From: Euptelea pleiosperma
Taxonomy: Eukaryota > Streptophyta > Magnoliopsida > Ranunculales > Eupteleaceae
DNA length: 64,000 bases
Reading direction: 5' to 3'
Assembly (NCBI GenBank): GCA_035048495.1
Contig: CM068553.1
Span: 12,354,520-12,418,519, forward strand
Of this stretch, positions 1 to 11,177 are shown piece after piece. The position numbers and the translations under genes are program-made. The notes below the pieces were generated by a model, which saw only the letters and a list, made by a program, of their open reading frames with translations, did no database searches and was not told where the DNA came from. Positions within the stretch are counted from its first letter, which is position 1. Each line of letters begins with the position of its first letter.

Positions 1-83
1 GGGATGATATTTCATAATGAGGTTAGAGCGTTACCATTGTAACAGCCGTTATTTTCGTTACAACGGCTATTTTTTAAACCATG
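1..83 (+). mobile_element. MITE family A, right end
   Basis: TTTTCGTTACAACGGCTATTTTTTAAACCAT is the right arm and end of family A, cut by the window edge on the left. Confidence 0.65.
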
Positions 84-263
84 GACCAAAGTACTGGAGG
101 TATTTTGATTTTTTTCAATAAAAAGCTAGTGGTTGGATGGGGCCATATGTGCATTATGTTGACCAATAGTCGTGACTTAAGAGGATCACACTAATTTTAC
201 CAGTACTGGGTGTCTAACTAATTTAGCCTATTTTTCGGGGATGGTGCTACAATGCCCACAATA

Positions 264-551
264 CTAGCCACGTGACACACTTTTAGAGGGTGCTAACTGT
301 ATGGATGTTTGGCCAGTCCCTCGGTGGACCTGCAAACCAAAAATCAGCCTGATTAGTGATTTACAACCTTTGGATCTTTCCACCCAAATAACGCTCAATA
401 AAATTTCCTAAGGTTAAAATCAACCCATGACAATAACTTCAATCAAACGCTTAGAAATCATTGAGCAAGTTTATTTTTGGTTTGTAGATCCACCTAGTAA
501 TTGGCCAAACATCCATACGGTCCGTCCACTAAGAGTGTGCCATGTGGGCTA
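264..551 (+). mobile_element. MITE family B, nearly complete
   Basis: The arms CACGTGACACACTTTTAGAG and AAGAGTGTGCCATGTGGG face each other. Between them are the paired AACCAAAAATCAGCCTGATT and GGTTTGTAGATCCACC segments. Outer ends are unclear. Confidence 0.75.
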
Positions 552-967
552 AGGTTTACTCTGTATTTGTGTGGTATCATACTTATGAAATCATTGACCG
601 TATTAATATTTCGTCCTCGGCTTACGCGCTGCCCGATGCCTCTGTAGATTCACCATGTGAGTATGTGAGTCTGTGAGTCTGTGTGTAACAAATGATTTCA
701 TGTGGTACCAACCGTAGAATCATCAGTCCTGTATCTAATTAGTTCCCCAAATCTTGAAAAAGTTGGTCCCCTATAATACGGTCCATCCGCTGCCTTGCCA
801 TACATTAAGATGTAGGACCCACCTTTCTGTCTCCCAAGGAGTACTTGCGGAAAAGCTTCGATCAGATCCACTGATTTTCGGATGTTTCATGATCACTCTT
901 TTATCTTTTTGGGGAATTTTTCACATACCCCCTGTATTACCTTTGAAATTAGACATACCCTTCATTA

Positions 968-1361
968 TTTGAAAAATCTAACCTATCCTATGACTTAGTC
1001 CATCGTCACTTGACCACTGTTGACTCAGTTTGACTAACAAATTTTTAGTTAAATGACGAAAATATTCTTTTCTTCAACCTTGGATCAGAGAATGTGAGAA
1101 TTTTTTGTCAAAACCCTAACTGTTAGATGTTGTAATTCCACCCATTATAGGCGACCAACCCACTAGAATCTCGTGGCTGCCTAACCACCACTATCGTGTC
1201 AATTTGAAATTAGGGTTTTGGAGAAAAACCTCACATGATATGATCCAAAGTTGAAGAAAATGGTATTTTTATTGTTTAACCAAAAATTTGTTAGTCAACA
1301 GTGGTCAAATGACAATGGACAAAGTTATAGGGGTAAGTCATTTTTTTCAAATTGTAAGAGC
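968..1361 (+). mobile_element. Palindromic MITE with TTGACCACTGTTGACT arms
   Basis: The left arm (ATGACTTAGTCCATCGTCAC, TTGACCACTGTTGACT, AACAAATTTTTAG) and the right arm (AGTCAACAGTGGTCAAATGA, GGACAAAGTTATAG) are inverted copies. They are separated by about 100 bp including AAAACCCTAA. Class is uncertain. Confidence 0.68.
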
Positions 1362-1485
1362 ATCTCTAATCGTTGTTTAACGTGAATTGGCATTTTGGTT
1401 CAAAATGCCTAGCCATGTTAGTAAGCCTCTCCAATCGTGGTTAGGCATTTTGAGTCAAAAGCCTAGACATTCTTGGGTGTGTGGT

Positions 1486-1628
1486 GGCTGGCCGTATGGA
1501 TGTTTTTACATGGCTAAAATCAACCCATGAAAATGACACCAATCCAATGCCTAGAAATCACTAATCAAGTTGGTTTTTGGTTTATAAACCCATCTAGGGA
1601 TTGGCTGAACATCTATATGGTCAACATC
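1486..1628 (+). mobile_element. MITE family B, deletion derivative
   Basis: A short copy keeps CCGTATGGATGTTT on the left and GATTGGCTGAACATCTATATGG on the right with the centre (CAACCCATGAAAATGA), but most of the left arm is deleted. Confidence 0.65.
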
Positions 1629-1649
1629 GTATTTTTTAAAGAACAAAAT

Positions 1650-3720
1650 ATATATCATTTTTGACAACAATTTTGGCGTACCCACATGGAAGATGAATCA
1701 ATAGCTGATTTTTGGTGAGGATGATCTCCTCACCATATAGATCTCCCCTAAAAAAAATCAGCCTATTCTAAAATTTCTAACCCCATCAGATGTGGTTTGC
1801 AAGTTAACGATAAAAATAAATGGTCCATAATTCTTCAATACTTGTAAACCAGTCAACAAATATCGGAATGATTTGAATTTTTGTGAGGATGATCTCCTCA
1901 CCATAGAGACTGCCCTCGCCAAAAATCAACCCATTCCAATACTTCTAATTTATAAATTGGCCCGCACCAATTTTTGTTGTCAACAATGTTGTATGAAAAT
2001 GTTGTCCCTCGATCCTGACCCATATATATATGGATCGGGGGACAACATTTTTGACAACAATTTTGGCGTACCCACATGGAAGATGGATCAATAGCTGATT
2101 TTTGGTGAAGATGATCTCCTTACCATATAGAACACCCGTACAAAAAACCAGCACATTCTGAAATTTCTAACCCAATCAAATGTGGTTTTCAAGTTAACCA
2201 TAAAAATAGATGGTCCATAATTCTTCGACTTGTAAACCGGTCTATGAATATCAGAATGATTTGAATTTTTGTGAGGATGATCTCCTCACCATACAGACCA
2301 TCCTCGTCAAAATTCATCCCATTCCAAAACTTCTAAATTTTATATTTGTCGCACCAAGTTTTTGTTGTCAAAAATGGTCTCTATGGTGAGGAGATCATTA
2401 TATAGGGTCAGGATCTGGGGACAACATTTTCATACAACATTTTTGACAACAATTTTGGCATACCCACATGGAGATGAATCAATAGCTGATTTTTGGCGAT
2501 GATGATCTCCTCAAAATATAGATCACCCCTACAAAAAATCAGCCCATTCTGAAATTTCCAACCCTATCAAATGTGGTTTTCAAGTTAACGATAAAAATGG
2601 ACGGTCCATAATTCTTCAACTTGTAAACCAGTTTAGAAATATCGGAATGATTTGAATTTTTGCACCAAAAATCATCACATTCTAAAACTTCTAATTTATA
2701 TATTGGGCCGCAGCAAGTTTTTGTTGTCAAAAATGTTGTATGAAAATGTTGTCCCCTAATATATATAGGGTCGGGCTCAAGGGACCCTGCATTTCTGACC
2801 CCCTTTTTTGACCCCCATCTTGGCGTACCCACTTAAAAGATGAATCAATGGCTGATTTTTGGTGGGGATGATAACCTTACCATATAGATCACCCTAACAA
2901 AAAATCAGCCCATTCTGAAATTTCTAATCCCATCAAATGTGGTTTTAAAGTTACACGGTAAAAATCGACGGTCCATAATGATTCAGCTTCTAAACCAGTT
3001 TATGAATATCAGAATGATTTGAATTTTTGTGAAGATGATCTCCTCACCATAGAGATCATCCTCACCAAAAATCAGCCATTGATTCATCTTCTACGTGGGT
3101 ACGCCAAGATGGGGGTCAAAGACCCCCATTTCATGCAACATTTTTTACAACAAAAACTTGCTGCGGCCCAATATATAAATTAGAAGTTTTGGAATGGGAT
3201 GATCTTTGGTGAGGATGCTCTCTATGGTGAGGAGATCATCCTCACAAAAATTCAAATCATTCCGATAATCGAAGACTGGTTTACAGGTTGAAAAATTATG
3301 GACCGTCTATTTTTATCGTTAACTTGAAAACCACATTTGATGGGGTTAGAAATTTCAGAATGTGCTAATTTTTTGTAGGGGTGATCTATATGGTAAGGAG
3401 ATCATCGTCACCTAAAATCAGCTATCGATTCCCTACAAAAAATCAGCTTATTCTGAAATTTCTAACCCCATTAAATGTGGTTTTCAAGTGAACGATAAAA
3501 ATAAACGGTCCATAATTCTTCAACTTGTAAACCAGTCTACGAATTTCAGAATGATTTGAATTTTTGTGAGGATGATCTCCTCACCATAGAGACCGTCCTC
3601 GCCAAAAATCATTCCATTCCAATACTTCTAATTTATAAATTGGCCCGTGCCAATTTTTGTTGTAAAAAACGTTGTATGAAATAGTTGTCCACCGATCCTG
3701 ACCATATATATATATATATG
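1650..3720 (+). repeat. Train of MITE family C units (direct, then inverted)
   Basis: A unit of about 340-390 bp recurs. TTTGGCGTACCCAC lies near 1672, 2060, 2455 and 2818 in direct orientation, an inverted copy lies at about 3080-3420, and a further direct partial copy at 3425-3700. Unit ends are CGATCCTGACCC and GG(G/A)TC(G/A)GG. They are separated by AT runs, for example ATATATATA at 2022-2030 and TATATATA at 2759-2767. Each unit is itself palindromic (GATGATCTCCTCACCAT and its complement). No coding capacity; the frames seen are shadows of the repeat. Confidence 0.85.
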
Positions 3721-3786
3721 TACATATGTACATATATATTCCAAATACCACCTTAAAATGACAGGCTCCAGTTAAATGACACAATA

Positions 3787-3955
3787 TGAGGCACGTGGCA
3801 CACTCTTAGAGGACTCTGGCCGTATGGATGTTTGGCCAATCCCTAGGTGGACCTACAAACCAAAATCGTGTGATTAGTGATTTCTAGGCGTTGGATCTTT
3901 GTACCTCAAATGTTGCTGAAATTTTCACAGTGGAGATCAACCCATGAAAGTGTAA
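3787..3955 (+). mobile_element. MITE family B, left half
   Basis: Starts GAGGCACGTGGCACACTCTT and continues through the family B left arm to GATCAACCCATGAAAGTG. The right arm is absent. The 1.7-kb family A element begins 38 bp further on. Confidence 0.72.
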
Positions 3956-4350
3956 ATATGTGAAAAAGTAAAAGCAAATTAAAACTTGAAAGCAAGGTTT
4001 AAAGGGAACCGTTATAACGGTATAACGGACTGGGGGCGTTACCATTTTTTTCCGTTATAACGGATGTTATAACGAAAAAAACGCTGAGTGGCTAAAATGG
4101 AAAATGACAGAAATAACGGAAAAAATGGCAAAATTTTAAAAATGAAAAATGACAAAAAATATGGCCTATTTTTTCAGAAAATAATAGTCGTTATTTTCGT
4201 TATAATGAAAAATAACGGCCGTTATTTTTGTTACGGAAAATTGCAGAAAAGAAAATAAAATTTAAATAAATTACAAAAAAGAATACAACTTTTCTCAAAT
4301 CCCAAAAAAGAAAACTACACGTTTCATATGTGTCACATGTTTATCAAAAA

Positions 4351-4531
4351 AACACCCTTTTAAAGGGCGTCTGTCAGAAAAAACACCCTTTAAAAAGGTG
4401 TTTTTCAATAATAAATGCCTTTTTAAAAACGTCTGTCAGAACGTCTGTCAGGTACTGAGTGATGTCTGACAACTGACAGAAGTTATTTTAAAGGGCGTTT
4501 ATTACTGAAAAATGCCCTTTAAAAGGGCATT
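4351..4531 (+). repeat. Hairpin cluster 1 (GCCCTTTnAAAGGGC type)
   Basis: Consecutive short palindromes built on CCCTTT-AAAGGG: about 4353-4369, 4382-4402, 4416-4430 and 4511-4531 (AATGCCCTTTAAAAGGGCATT is perfect apart from its centre base). They are spaced by CGTCTGTCAG-type strings. Confidence 0.75.
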
Positions 4532-4728
4532 CGGCTATTGAATGCAACCATTTTTTGAGAACTAAAATCAACGGCTAAAAATCATTAAACAAGCTGATTT
4601 TTTGTATGAATGTCTATTAAGGAGTGGGCTAAACATCCATGCGGTCTGTGAGCCCAGACGACAGTGGTGACTACCAAAAATGCCGCTTCGTCAAATGAAA
4701 AGATCTCAGGTACTAAAACCTCTCAAAT

Positions 4729-4890
4729 TCTCACAGTTGAGATCAACCCATGAAAATAAGTCTAATCCAACGCTATAAATCACTAATCAGGCTGAGTTTT
4801 GATTTGTAGGTCCACTTAGGGATTGGCCAAACATCCATACGGTCAGAGTCCTCTAAGAATGTGCCATGTGGCTAATATTGTGTCCTGTAA
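4729..4890 (+). mobile_element. MITE family B, right half (inside the 1.7-kb foldback)
   Basis: Runs from TCTCACAGTTGAGATCAACC to TAAGAATGTGCCATGTGGCT, the family B right arm. It lies inside the family A foldback. Confidence 0.7.
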
Positions 4891-4917
4891 CATCGGAGCC
4901 TGAGACCAAAAAAATAG

Positions 4918-5110
4918 GGAACCCCAATTTTTACGCCCATTTTGGCGTACCCAGAAGATGAATCAATGGCTGATTTTTGGTGAGGATGATCTCTACGGTG
5001 AGGAGATCATCCCCACAAAAATTCAAATCATTCCGATATTCGTAGATTGGTTTAGAAGTTGAGGGCCGTCGATTTTTACTGTGTAGGCCAAAATGGGGGT
5101 CCCCCAAGCC
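4918..5110 (+). mobile_element. MITE family C fragment
   Basis: GGCGTACCCAGAAGATGAATCAATGGCTG is followed by the family C palindromic core and an inverted GGCCAAAATGGGGGTCCCCC end. The element is shortened relative to the complete copy. Confidence 0.65.
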
Positions 5111-5324
5111 CCACCAAAAATAAAAAAAAAAACTAAAAAAATAAAAATAAATAAACATAGCTGAGTTTTAATCGTAGGAGGCCGCTTCGATCAGAGTAAG
5201 GAGGCCGCAAGGAGACCGCCGGAGAGAGAGATGGGAGAGTTCACCGGAGGAGAACACGGAGAGAGAGGAGAGGCGGGAGAATAGATAAAAGCGACTTAAG
5301 CGGAATTTAAGTCGTCGCCTGGCA

Positions 5325-5486
5325 GACGCCCTTTGAAATGGCGTTTTTTCATAAAAACGTTTTTTAAAAAACCATTTCTCAGGAATAAACGCCTTTTAAA
5401 AGGACGTCTGTCAGGCGTGTTAGCCAACAGTCAGTCGGCGACTGATTCGACTGACAGCTGACGAAACGCCCTTTGAAAGGGCGTTT
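5325..5486 (+). repeat. Hairpin cluster 2 (GCCCTTTnAAAGGGC type)
   Basis: Mirror partner of the first cluster: imperfect palindromes at about 5327-5345 and 5388-5406, and a perfect 23-bp one at 5464-5486 (AAACGCCCTTT, G, AAAGGGCGTTT). GACGTCTGTCAGGCG lies between them. Confidence 0.75.
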
Positions 5487-5696
5487 CGTTTTCTTTTTTC
5501 GGATTTGAGAAAAGTTGTATTCTTTTTTGTAAATTATTTAAATTTTATTTTTGTTTCTGCAATTTTCCGTCTTTGTTATAACAACCGTTATTTTTTGGGC
5601 GTTTTAACGATTCATAATGTAACGGGGAAGGTCTGAATCTGTTATAATGACCGTTATTTTCGTTATAATGGCCCTTTTTAAAACATCGTTTGAAAG

Positions 5697-6961
5697 TATA
5701 GATAAATTGAAGAATTAATGGATGGTAGCAATATTGTAAAATAACATTTTAGTAATTCCATGAAAAAATAAAGTTACTCTGTTTAAAAAATTTTGTAATG
5801 ATTACATTTTACCTCTTCAACTGTTTGTACTCAATTTATCCAGATACCGTTTAAAAAATGGACAAATCTAGCATTTTGCCTAACGATTGGAGATGCTCCA
5901 ACTCCAAGGGTACGTGAAAATTTCAAAATAATATATGGGTATATTGAAAATTCCTTTTTTTTTTGAACATTTTGATTGGTGAGTTGACCTTATATAGCGA
6001 ATTGGACTAATGGTCTGGATGTGATAACCCTGTTTCAATCGATGAACGGATTTCATTTATGTTGAGCTTTGAAAACTATATCTTAATCTTGATTTTGGAA
6101 GATCTTTAAAGTTATAGACAAACGTGTCTCCATCTGCAACAGCATCACAAGACATGAAGAGGTAGGCCCAGAAGATCTTACACCAAAAAGAGAAAAAGAA
6201 AAAAAAAATCAGATGGAGTTATTTTCAATCATTCACCATTTTTCCCGTTTGACCGTCTAAAAGAAGGGGAAAGGGATGAATTCAACGTATATGGTATTAT
6301 CATGTGAAGGGGTCGATTGATTTCTGATCTATGAGATCTCCAATGTGGGACCACCCCATAAATGGTGGGTCCTCAAAATGTTTTCTAAGATGAGCAGCTT
6401 AGCTTTTTCTTTATTTTTTTTATTTCAACTTAATTTTTAGTTTAGGAGATTATTATCCTATGCTTAAACCACAAAAAAACAAAAAAGGAAAAACAGTGCA
6501 GTTCGGCAATGGACCGTCGAATTCAAGAGATCCAAGGTCCACATGGCACTGACTTTATCAATACCCAAATGACTGATTTACCCATGGCAGTCGTTGTTGC
6601 CACGTGGACTGTTAATCTCTTGAATCCGACGGTCCACAGCTCAACCACACGGCGATCTTTTAGCAGTTATCTGTTGAATAAAGAAAACAGTGTCATCATC
6701 ATCATGATGATCTTGTGGTTGATTAGTTGCATTATGAGGCTTTCACATCAATACTTTGGTAAACTAAGCTGATTTTCATGTGTCACCTCTCAAAATCAAG
6801 AAATCATTTTTACCAAAAAAGAATTTTTTTTTTTTAAGAAATCAATGATATTAGTTGGTGCCCCCTCTTGAGCTGGAAAAGAAAATTGCTGGGGCGAATG
6901 CTGGGCACATAGAGATGGAGGAGGAGCCCACCTTTGCTCAATGACATGTGGAGTAAAAGTT
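5697..6961. other. Anonymous AT-rich intergenic sequence
   Basis: Apart from GATTGGAGATGCTCC (about 5884-5898), a common plant MITE end, I see no element borders. The 87-codon frame at 6509-6772 has no recognisable domain, so I do not call it a gene. Confidence 0.5.
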
Positions 6962-7077
6962 CTCAACGACGTCTCTGTACTGTCAGATGCACCTTGAAAA
7001 ATGTGTTTTTTAATTTTTGATAACAGTGAAAAACACATTTTCCAATGTGTATCTAACGATGCAGAGACGACGTTGAT
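6962..7077 (+). mobile_element. Short hairpin MITE, family G
   Basis: A 116-bp stem-loop: CTCAACGACGTCTCTGTACT at the left pairs with GCAGAGACGACGTTGA at the right, with AAAATGTGTTTT and AAAACACATTTT inside. A larger relative lies at 33561-34116. Confidence 0.72.
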
Positions 7078-7380
7078 CAGTTTGTAATTTTGCCCCGATG
7101 GACTGGACCTGGTGCCAAATTTTAGCGCCAAGATCTGGGCCATGGCCAACCTCAGCCTAGGTCAGGCCTGCTCAATTTTAAGATGAAAAATGTAAAAAGG
7201 TGGGCCATTTTTGGGCGGGGTCTCGGGATGGCTTCAAGTGGGAGATCCAGTCCCAGCCCAATGATCTAAAATACCGAGCCAGGCCTATCCGGACTTGGAC
7301 CATGGGCTGGGCTGGAGATATGAACTAAAATAACTTTAAGCCTTGTTGATAAGCTCTTGTATATGGAAAGATGATATATA

Positions 7381-7593
7381 TGCCCACAGTTGAGATCAAC
7401 CCATGAAAATAAGTCCAATCCAACGTCTAGAAATCACTAATCAGGCTGAATTTTGGTTCGTAGGTCTACCTAGGGATTGGCCAAACATCCATACAGCATA
7501 CGGTCAGAGTCCTCCAAGAGTGTGCAATGTGGCACATATTTGTGTCCTGTACAGAATCCTGTCATTTTAGGGCAGTCAATAGAGCCCGACCCA
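7381..7593 (+). mobile_element. MITE family B, right half
   Basis: Matches the right half of the complete family B copy from CAGTTGAGATCAACCCATGA to the outer end TAGAGCCCGACCC. An 8-bp local duplication (CATACAGCATACGG) interrupts the arm near 7490. Confidence 0.75.
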
Positions 7594-7654
7594 TAATATA
7601 TTGCAGGAAAATTAAAGCTCATAACTTTAATATGGAAAAATTTACTACGGTTAA

Positions 7655-7880
7655 AATCCACCTTTGGATCTTTTCACCCAAATAACATTCAATAATGCTC
7701 AAATTCCTACGGTTAAAATCAACTCATGAATATAACTTCAATCCAACGCTTATAAATCACTAATCAAGCTGATTTTTTATTTTCAGGTCCACCAAGGGAC
7801 TGGCAAAACATCCATATGGTCACAACACCCTCTAATAGTGTGCCATGTGGCTCGTATTGTGGGTTGTGACCGAAGTTTTA
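7655..7880 (+). mobile_element. MITE family B, 5'-truncated
   Basis: Retains the centre and right arm (GGTCCACCAAGGGACTGGCA, then TAATAGTGTGCCATGTGGCT) but only a remnant of the left arm. Confidence 0.68.
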
Positions 7881-8339
7881 CTTGTTTCTTTGGAACTAAA
7901 TAATAAGAATTCCACTAAGATGCTGTCTTAAGGCTACGTAAACATTGAAATAGAATTGTTGATCGACGATAAGGCGTAAATGGGTCTAGTCTGGGCTTGG
8001 GTTTTGGAAATTTTGAATAGGCCCGACCCACCCCGAGGCCCTGTTTGATAAGAGTCCAAATCTAGGTCCAAAATGGCCTGCCCATTTTCACCTTAACTTC
8101 AAGGACGGCCTTGGTTCTCTTTCGAAGGCTGACATTGAGTTCATTGTAATAAAGTACCAACAAGGCTACGACATTGAAGTCCAAAAAATAATAATTATAA
8201 TTAAAGTCTAATAATTAAATTCAAAGTTTTAAAGGAGAGATAACAAAATTTCTACCTAAAATCTCTTAGGGTTATCAATGGGTTGGGCCACAGTGAGCCC
8301 AATCCACAAAAATTGTAGATATCAAGTTGTCTGTGTACT

Positions 8340-8514
8340 GGTCACTTAACGTTACCGTTGTAACGGTTATAATGGCCATTATAATGATTATTATAATGGG
8401 CCACGTCACTCGCATCTGAAGTAAAAAAAAGGTCAGCATATTATTTTTATTATTTTTCCCAAAATAACCTAGATGAAAAATCATTGCCATTATTTTCGTT
8501 ATAATGGGCCATTA
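8340..8514 (+). mobile_element. MITE family A fragment
   Basis: Contains ACGTTACCGTTGTAACGG and TTCGTTATAATGGGCCATTA, the family A arms. The right side is cut by the start of the solo LTR at 8515. Confidence 0.6.
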
Positions 8515-9358
8515 TGTTACACCCAAAACCCGCAACCTAAAAACTTGACTCGCGGCTCAAGATTCGACTAGCTATCTATGGGTCATCTAACTCATTGAAG
8601 TTTATAGGAAAATATGTAAGCTTTAAAATTACAGATATACTAAGGATATCCAATGTAATGCCTTGCTTTTTGGTTGGATTAATTGTTAGTTAATAATTAA
8701 TTATGAGTAATTATTATTAATGTCTAATTATTGTTGGTTTGGGTCTTGTTTGTTTGGGTGGGCTGTTAGAGCCATTTTAGTGATCTTTTAGGCATTTTTA
8801 TCATCCAATAAGGAGCCAGTTGATACATACCTATGAGCATCAGGTCTATTTTTTAGCCCATTAGTGGACAGATAAATTAGGATTTCTAGCTCTTCTTTAT
8901 AAGCCTAAGTGAAAGTGACGAAAATCACTTTTCACTAATCCTAAAATCTGATCTCTATTCTCTCTCCTCTTCTCTTCTTTACTCTCTGAAGCCTAGGGTT
9001 TGAAAAAATCCTCCAATTGTGGATGAATTTCTCTCGTAACTTGGATTAAGGATCACAGGCAAGTGAACCACCATTAACTACCATAAGTTTGTTTTGATTA
9101 TTGTATGATTGTGTTTTATGATTATAAACTATGTTTAGGAATTACCTTTTTTCCTTACTTTTCCTTTTTTTGCACGTATGTATTCTTGCACTTTGCATGT
9201 CCTTCGGCGGGTAGAGCCCAACGTTGGCATGGGTCGAGCTACACGCTGAGCTCGTTGAGGGTGCAGGGGGCAGCGCGCCCTTACTGGAGGTCTCTAGGGG
9301 CAGCGCCCTCGAAAAAAAATTATTTTGAGACGTCCTTCATAAGAATGATAGAGTTTTC

Positions 9359-9545
9359 TCTTCGGGTTTGGGTTTTCCTGCAATTCTTGATTAGGGTTTC
9401 GAACCCTAATATTTTATGATCTCTTCGAATTTGGGTTTTGCTGTGATTTTATAATCTCTTTGAGTTTGGGTTTTCCTGTGATTCTTGATTAGGGTTTCAA
9501 ATCCTAATATTTTAAGTTCTCTTCGGGTTTGGGTTTCCCTACGAT
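9359..9545 (+). repeat. Short tandem repeat, about 61-bp unit, three copies
   Basis: The unit reads roughly CTCTTCGGGTTTGGGTTTTC, then CTGTGATTCTTGATTAGGGT, then TTCGAACCCTAATATTTTA. It is repeated three times with variation at the left border of the larger tandem duplication. Confidence 0.75.
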
Positions 9546-11177
9546 TCTTGATTAGGGTTTCGAACCTTGATATTTTCCTTAGTATTTTGTAATGAACATA
9601 CGTGAGATCTAGTTCCAAAACTTGTCTTTTGTATTTTTTGATCAAATGTAGGATATTGATGAATTTTTGCGAGTTTGGGTTTTATACGTCTCGCACAAAA
9701 ATTTGCAGATTTTAATCTTTGATCGATCAAACCGTAAGCCAATCGATTGGAGGAGTAAGTAAAACATTGATCGGTTTCATTCTGGCATCCGATTGATCGG
9801 ACCTTAATCCAATCGGTCAGAGTGTGTCCAAATTTATTTTTAAAGCTACAATTGATCATCTATTAGCCTAATTCTTGAAGAAATCTAAATGCATATTTTC
9901 CATGGATAATTTGTGAATAATTAATGACAGTTTTGCGTATCTTTATCAAGTATGTTCACTGTTTACATTAACTGAGAAGTATGCAATAATTATTACATGT
10001 ATGAAAGCATGAGTATTGTTTTAGATAACTATGAACCATGTTAATTGTTACAATGCATTACTATTAAGTCATTGTTGCATTATTTATCATGGATAATATG
10101 ATATGTAAATTAGGTTAAGCACACCTATATTCTAGGGTTTATCTGAGTTGTTGGTTGTATTTGAGCATGACGGATAGGTCCTTTGGTGGTTATATCTAAC
10201 CCTAAAAAATTAAGTAAATAGGGAACAATGAGAAGTCTTAGGGTGCAAAGCCCTGAATCATCAATGATCACGTGACTATCCATATACCAGATAAATTGTC
10301 TAGACCATCCAAGATGTGGGATTATTAGAAATAGTTGACTTGACTCGAGACGTCGGATTTGGGTTTTCCTGTGATTCTTGATTAAGGTTTCGAACTCTGA
10401 TATTTTTCTCCATATTTTGCAATGAACATACGTGAGATCTAGTTCCAAAACTTGCATTTTGTATTTTCGATCAAAGGTAGGATATTGATGAATTTTTGCG
10501 AGTTTTGGGTTTTATACGTTGCGCACAAAAATATGCAGATTTTGATCTTTGATCGATTGGACCGTAAGCCAATTGATCAGAGGTAAAACCTTGTTCAATT
10601 TTATTTTGGCGTCCAATCGTTCGAACCTAAATCCAATCAATCGGAGTGCGTCTAGATTTGTTTTTAAGGCTGCAATTGATCATTTATTAGCCTAATTCTT
10701 GAAGAGATCTAAATGCATGTTTTTCATATATGATTTGTGAATAATTAATGACAGCTTTACGTATCTTTATCAAGTATGTTCACTGTTTAGATTAACTGAG
10801 AAGCATGCAATAATTATTACGTGTATGAAAGCATAAGTATTGTTTTAGATGACTATAAATCATGTTAATTGTTATAATGCATTACTAGTGAGCCGTAGTT
10901 GCATTATTTACATGGAGAGTATGATATATGAATTAGGTTAAGCACCCTTATATTATAAAGTTTATCTGAAGTGTTGGTTGTGTTCAAGCATACCGGATAG
11001 GTCCTTGAGTGGCTATATTCGACCCTAAAAAATTAAGCAAATAGGGAACAAGGAGAAGCCCTTGGGTGCAAAGCCCTGAATCATCAATGATCACGTGACT
11101 ATCCGTTATCGGATATATTGTCTAGACCATCCATGATGTCGAATCATTAGAAATGGTTGACTTGACTCAAAGATGTC
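9525..11177 (+). repeat. Tandem duplication of about 0.83 kb inside the solo LTR
   Basis: Copy 1 (about 9525-10352) and copy 2 (about 10353-11177) correspond along their length. AGTTCCAAAACTTG occurs at 9611 and 10441, and GGGTGCAAAGCCCTGAATCA at 10241 and 11064, so the period is 823-830 bp. The copies differ at many positions, so the duplication is not recent. Confidence 0.88.

Larger units (their letters stand above)
3993..5687 (+). mobile_element. Large (1.7-kb) foldback of Mutator-type MITE family A, with nested debris
   Basis: It begins CAAGGTTTAAAGGGAACCGT and ends GGCCCTTTTTAAAACATC. It is flanked by ACTTGAAAG (3984-3992) and GTTTGAAAG (5688-5696), a 9-bp duplication at 7 of 9. The outer arms carry CCGTTATAACGG-type family A sequence. 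Next inside, about 4250-4315 and 5487-5560 are inverted copies (TACAACTTTTCTCAAATCC and its complement). Inside these are two hairpin clusters (4351-4531 and 5325-5486), a family B right half (4729-4890) and a family C piece (4918-5110). Confidence 0.72.

Noticed and set aside
1650..3720. Possible CRISPR-like array because of regular spacing
   Set aside because: Units are about 385 bp, palindromic and transposon-like, in a plant genome, with no unique spacers.
1873..3784. Several frames of 67-97 codons in the 1.9-3.8 kb region
   Set aside because: The same peptides recur with each family C unit and on both strands, showing they are repeat translations.
3787..4890. Left and right halves of family B as one element split by an insertion
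   Set aside because: The right half lies inside the family A foldback whose own target duplication encloses it (3984-5696), so the halves come from different events.
1358..5903. GAGCATCTCTAATCG at 1358 and CGATTGGAGATGCTC at 5884 as ends of one huge 4.5-kb MITE with everything nested inside
   Set aside because: The ends fit a common plant MITE, but no target duplication supports joining them across 4.5 kb; two separate truncated copies are equally likely.
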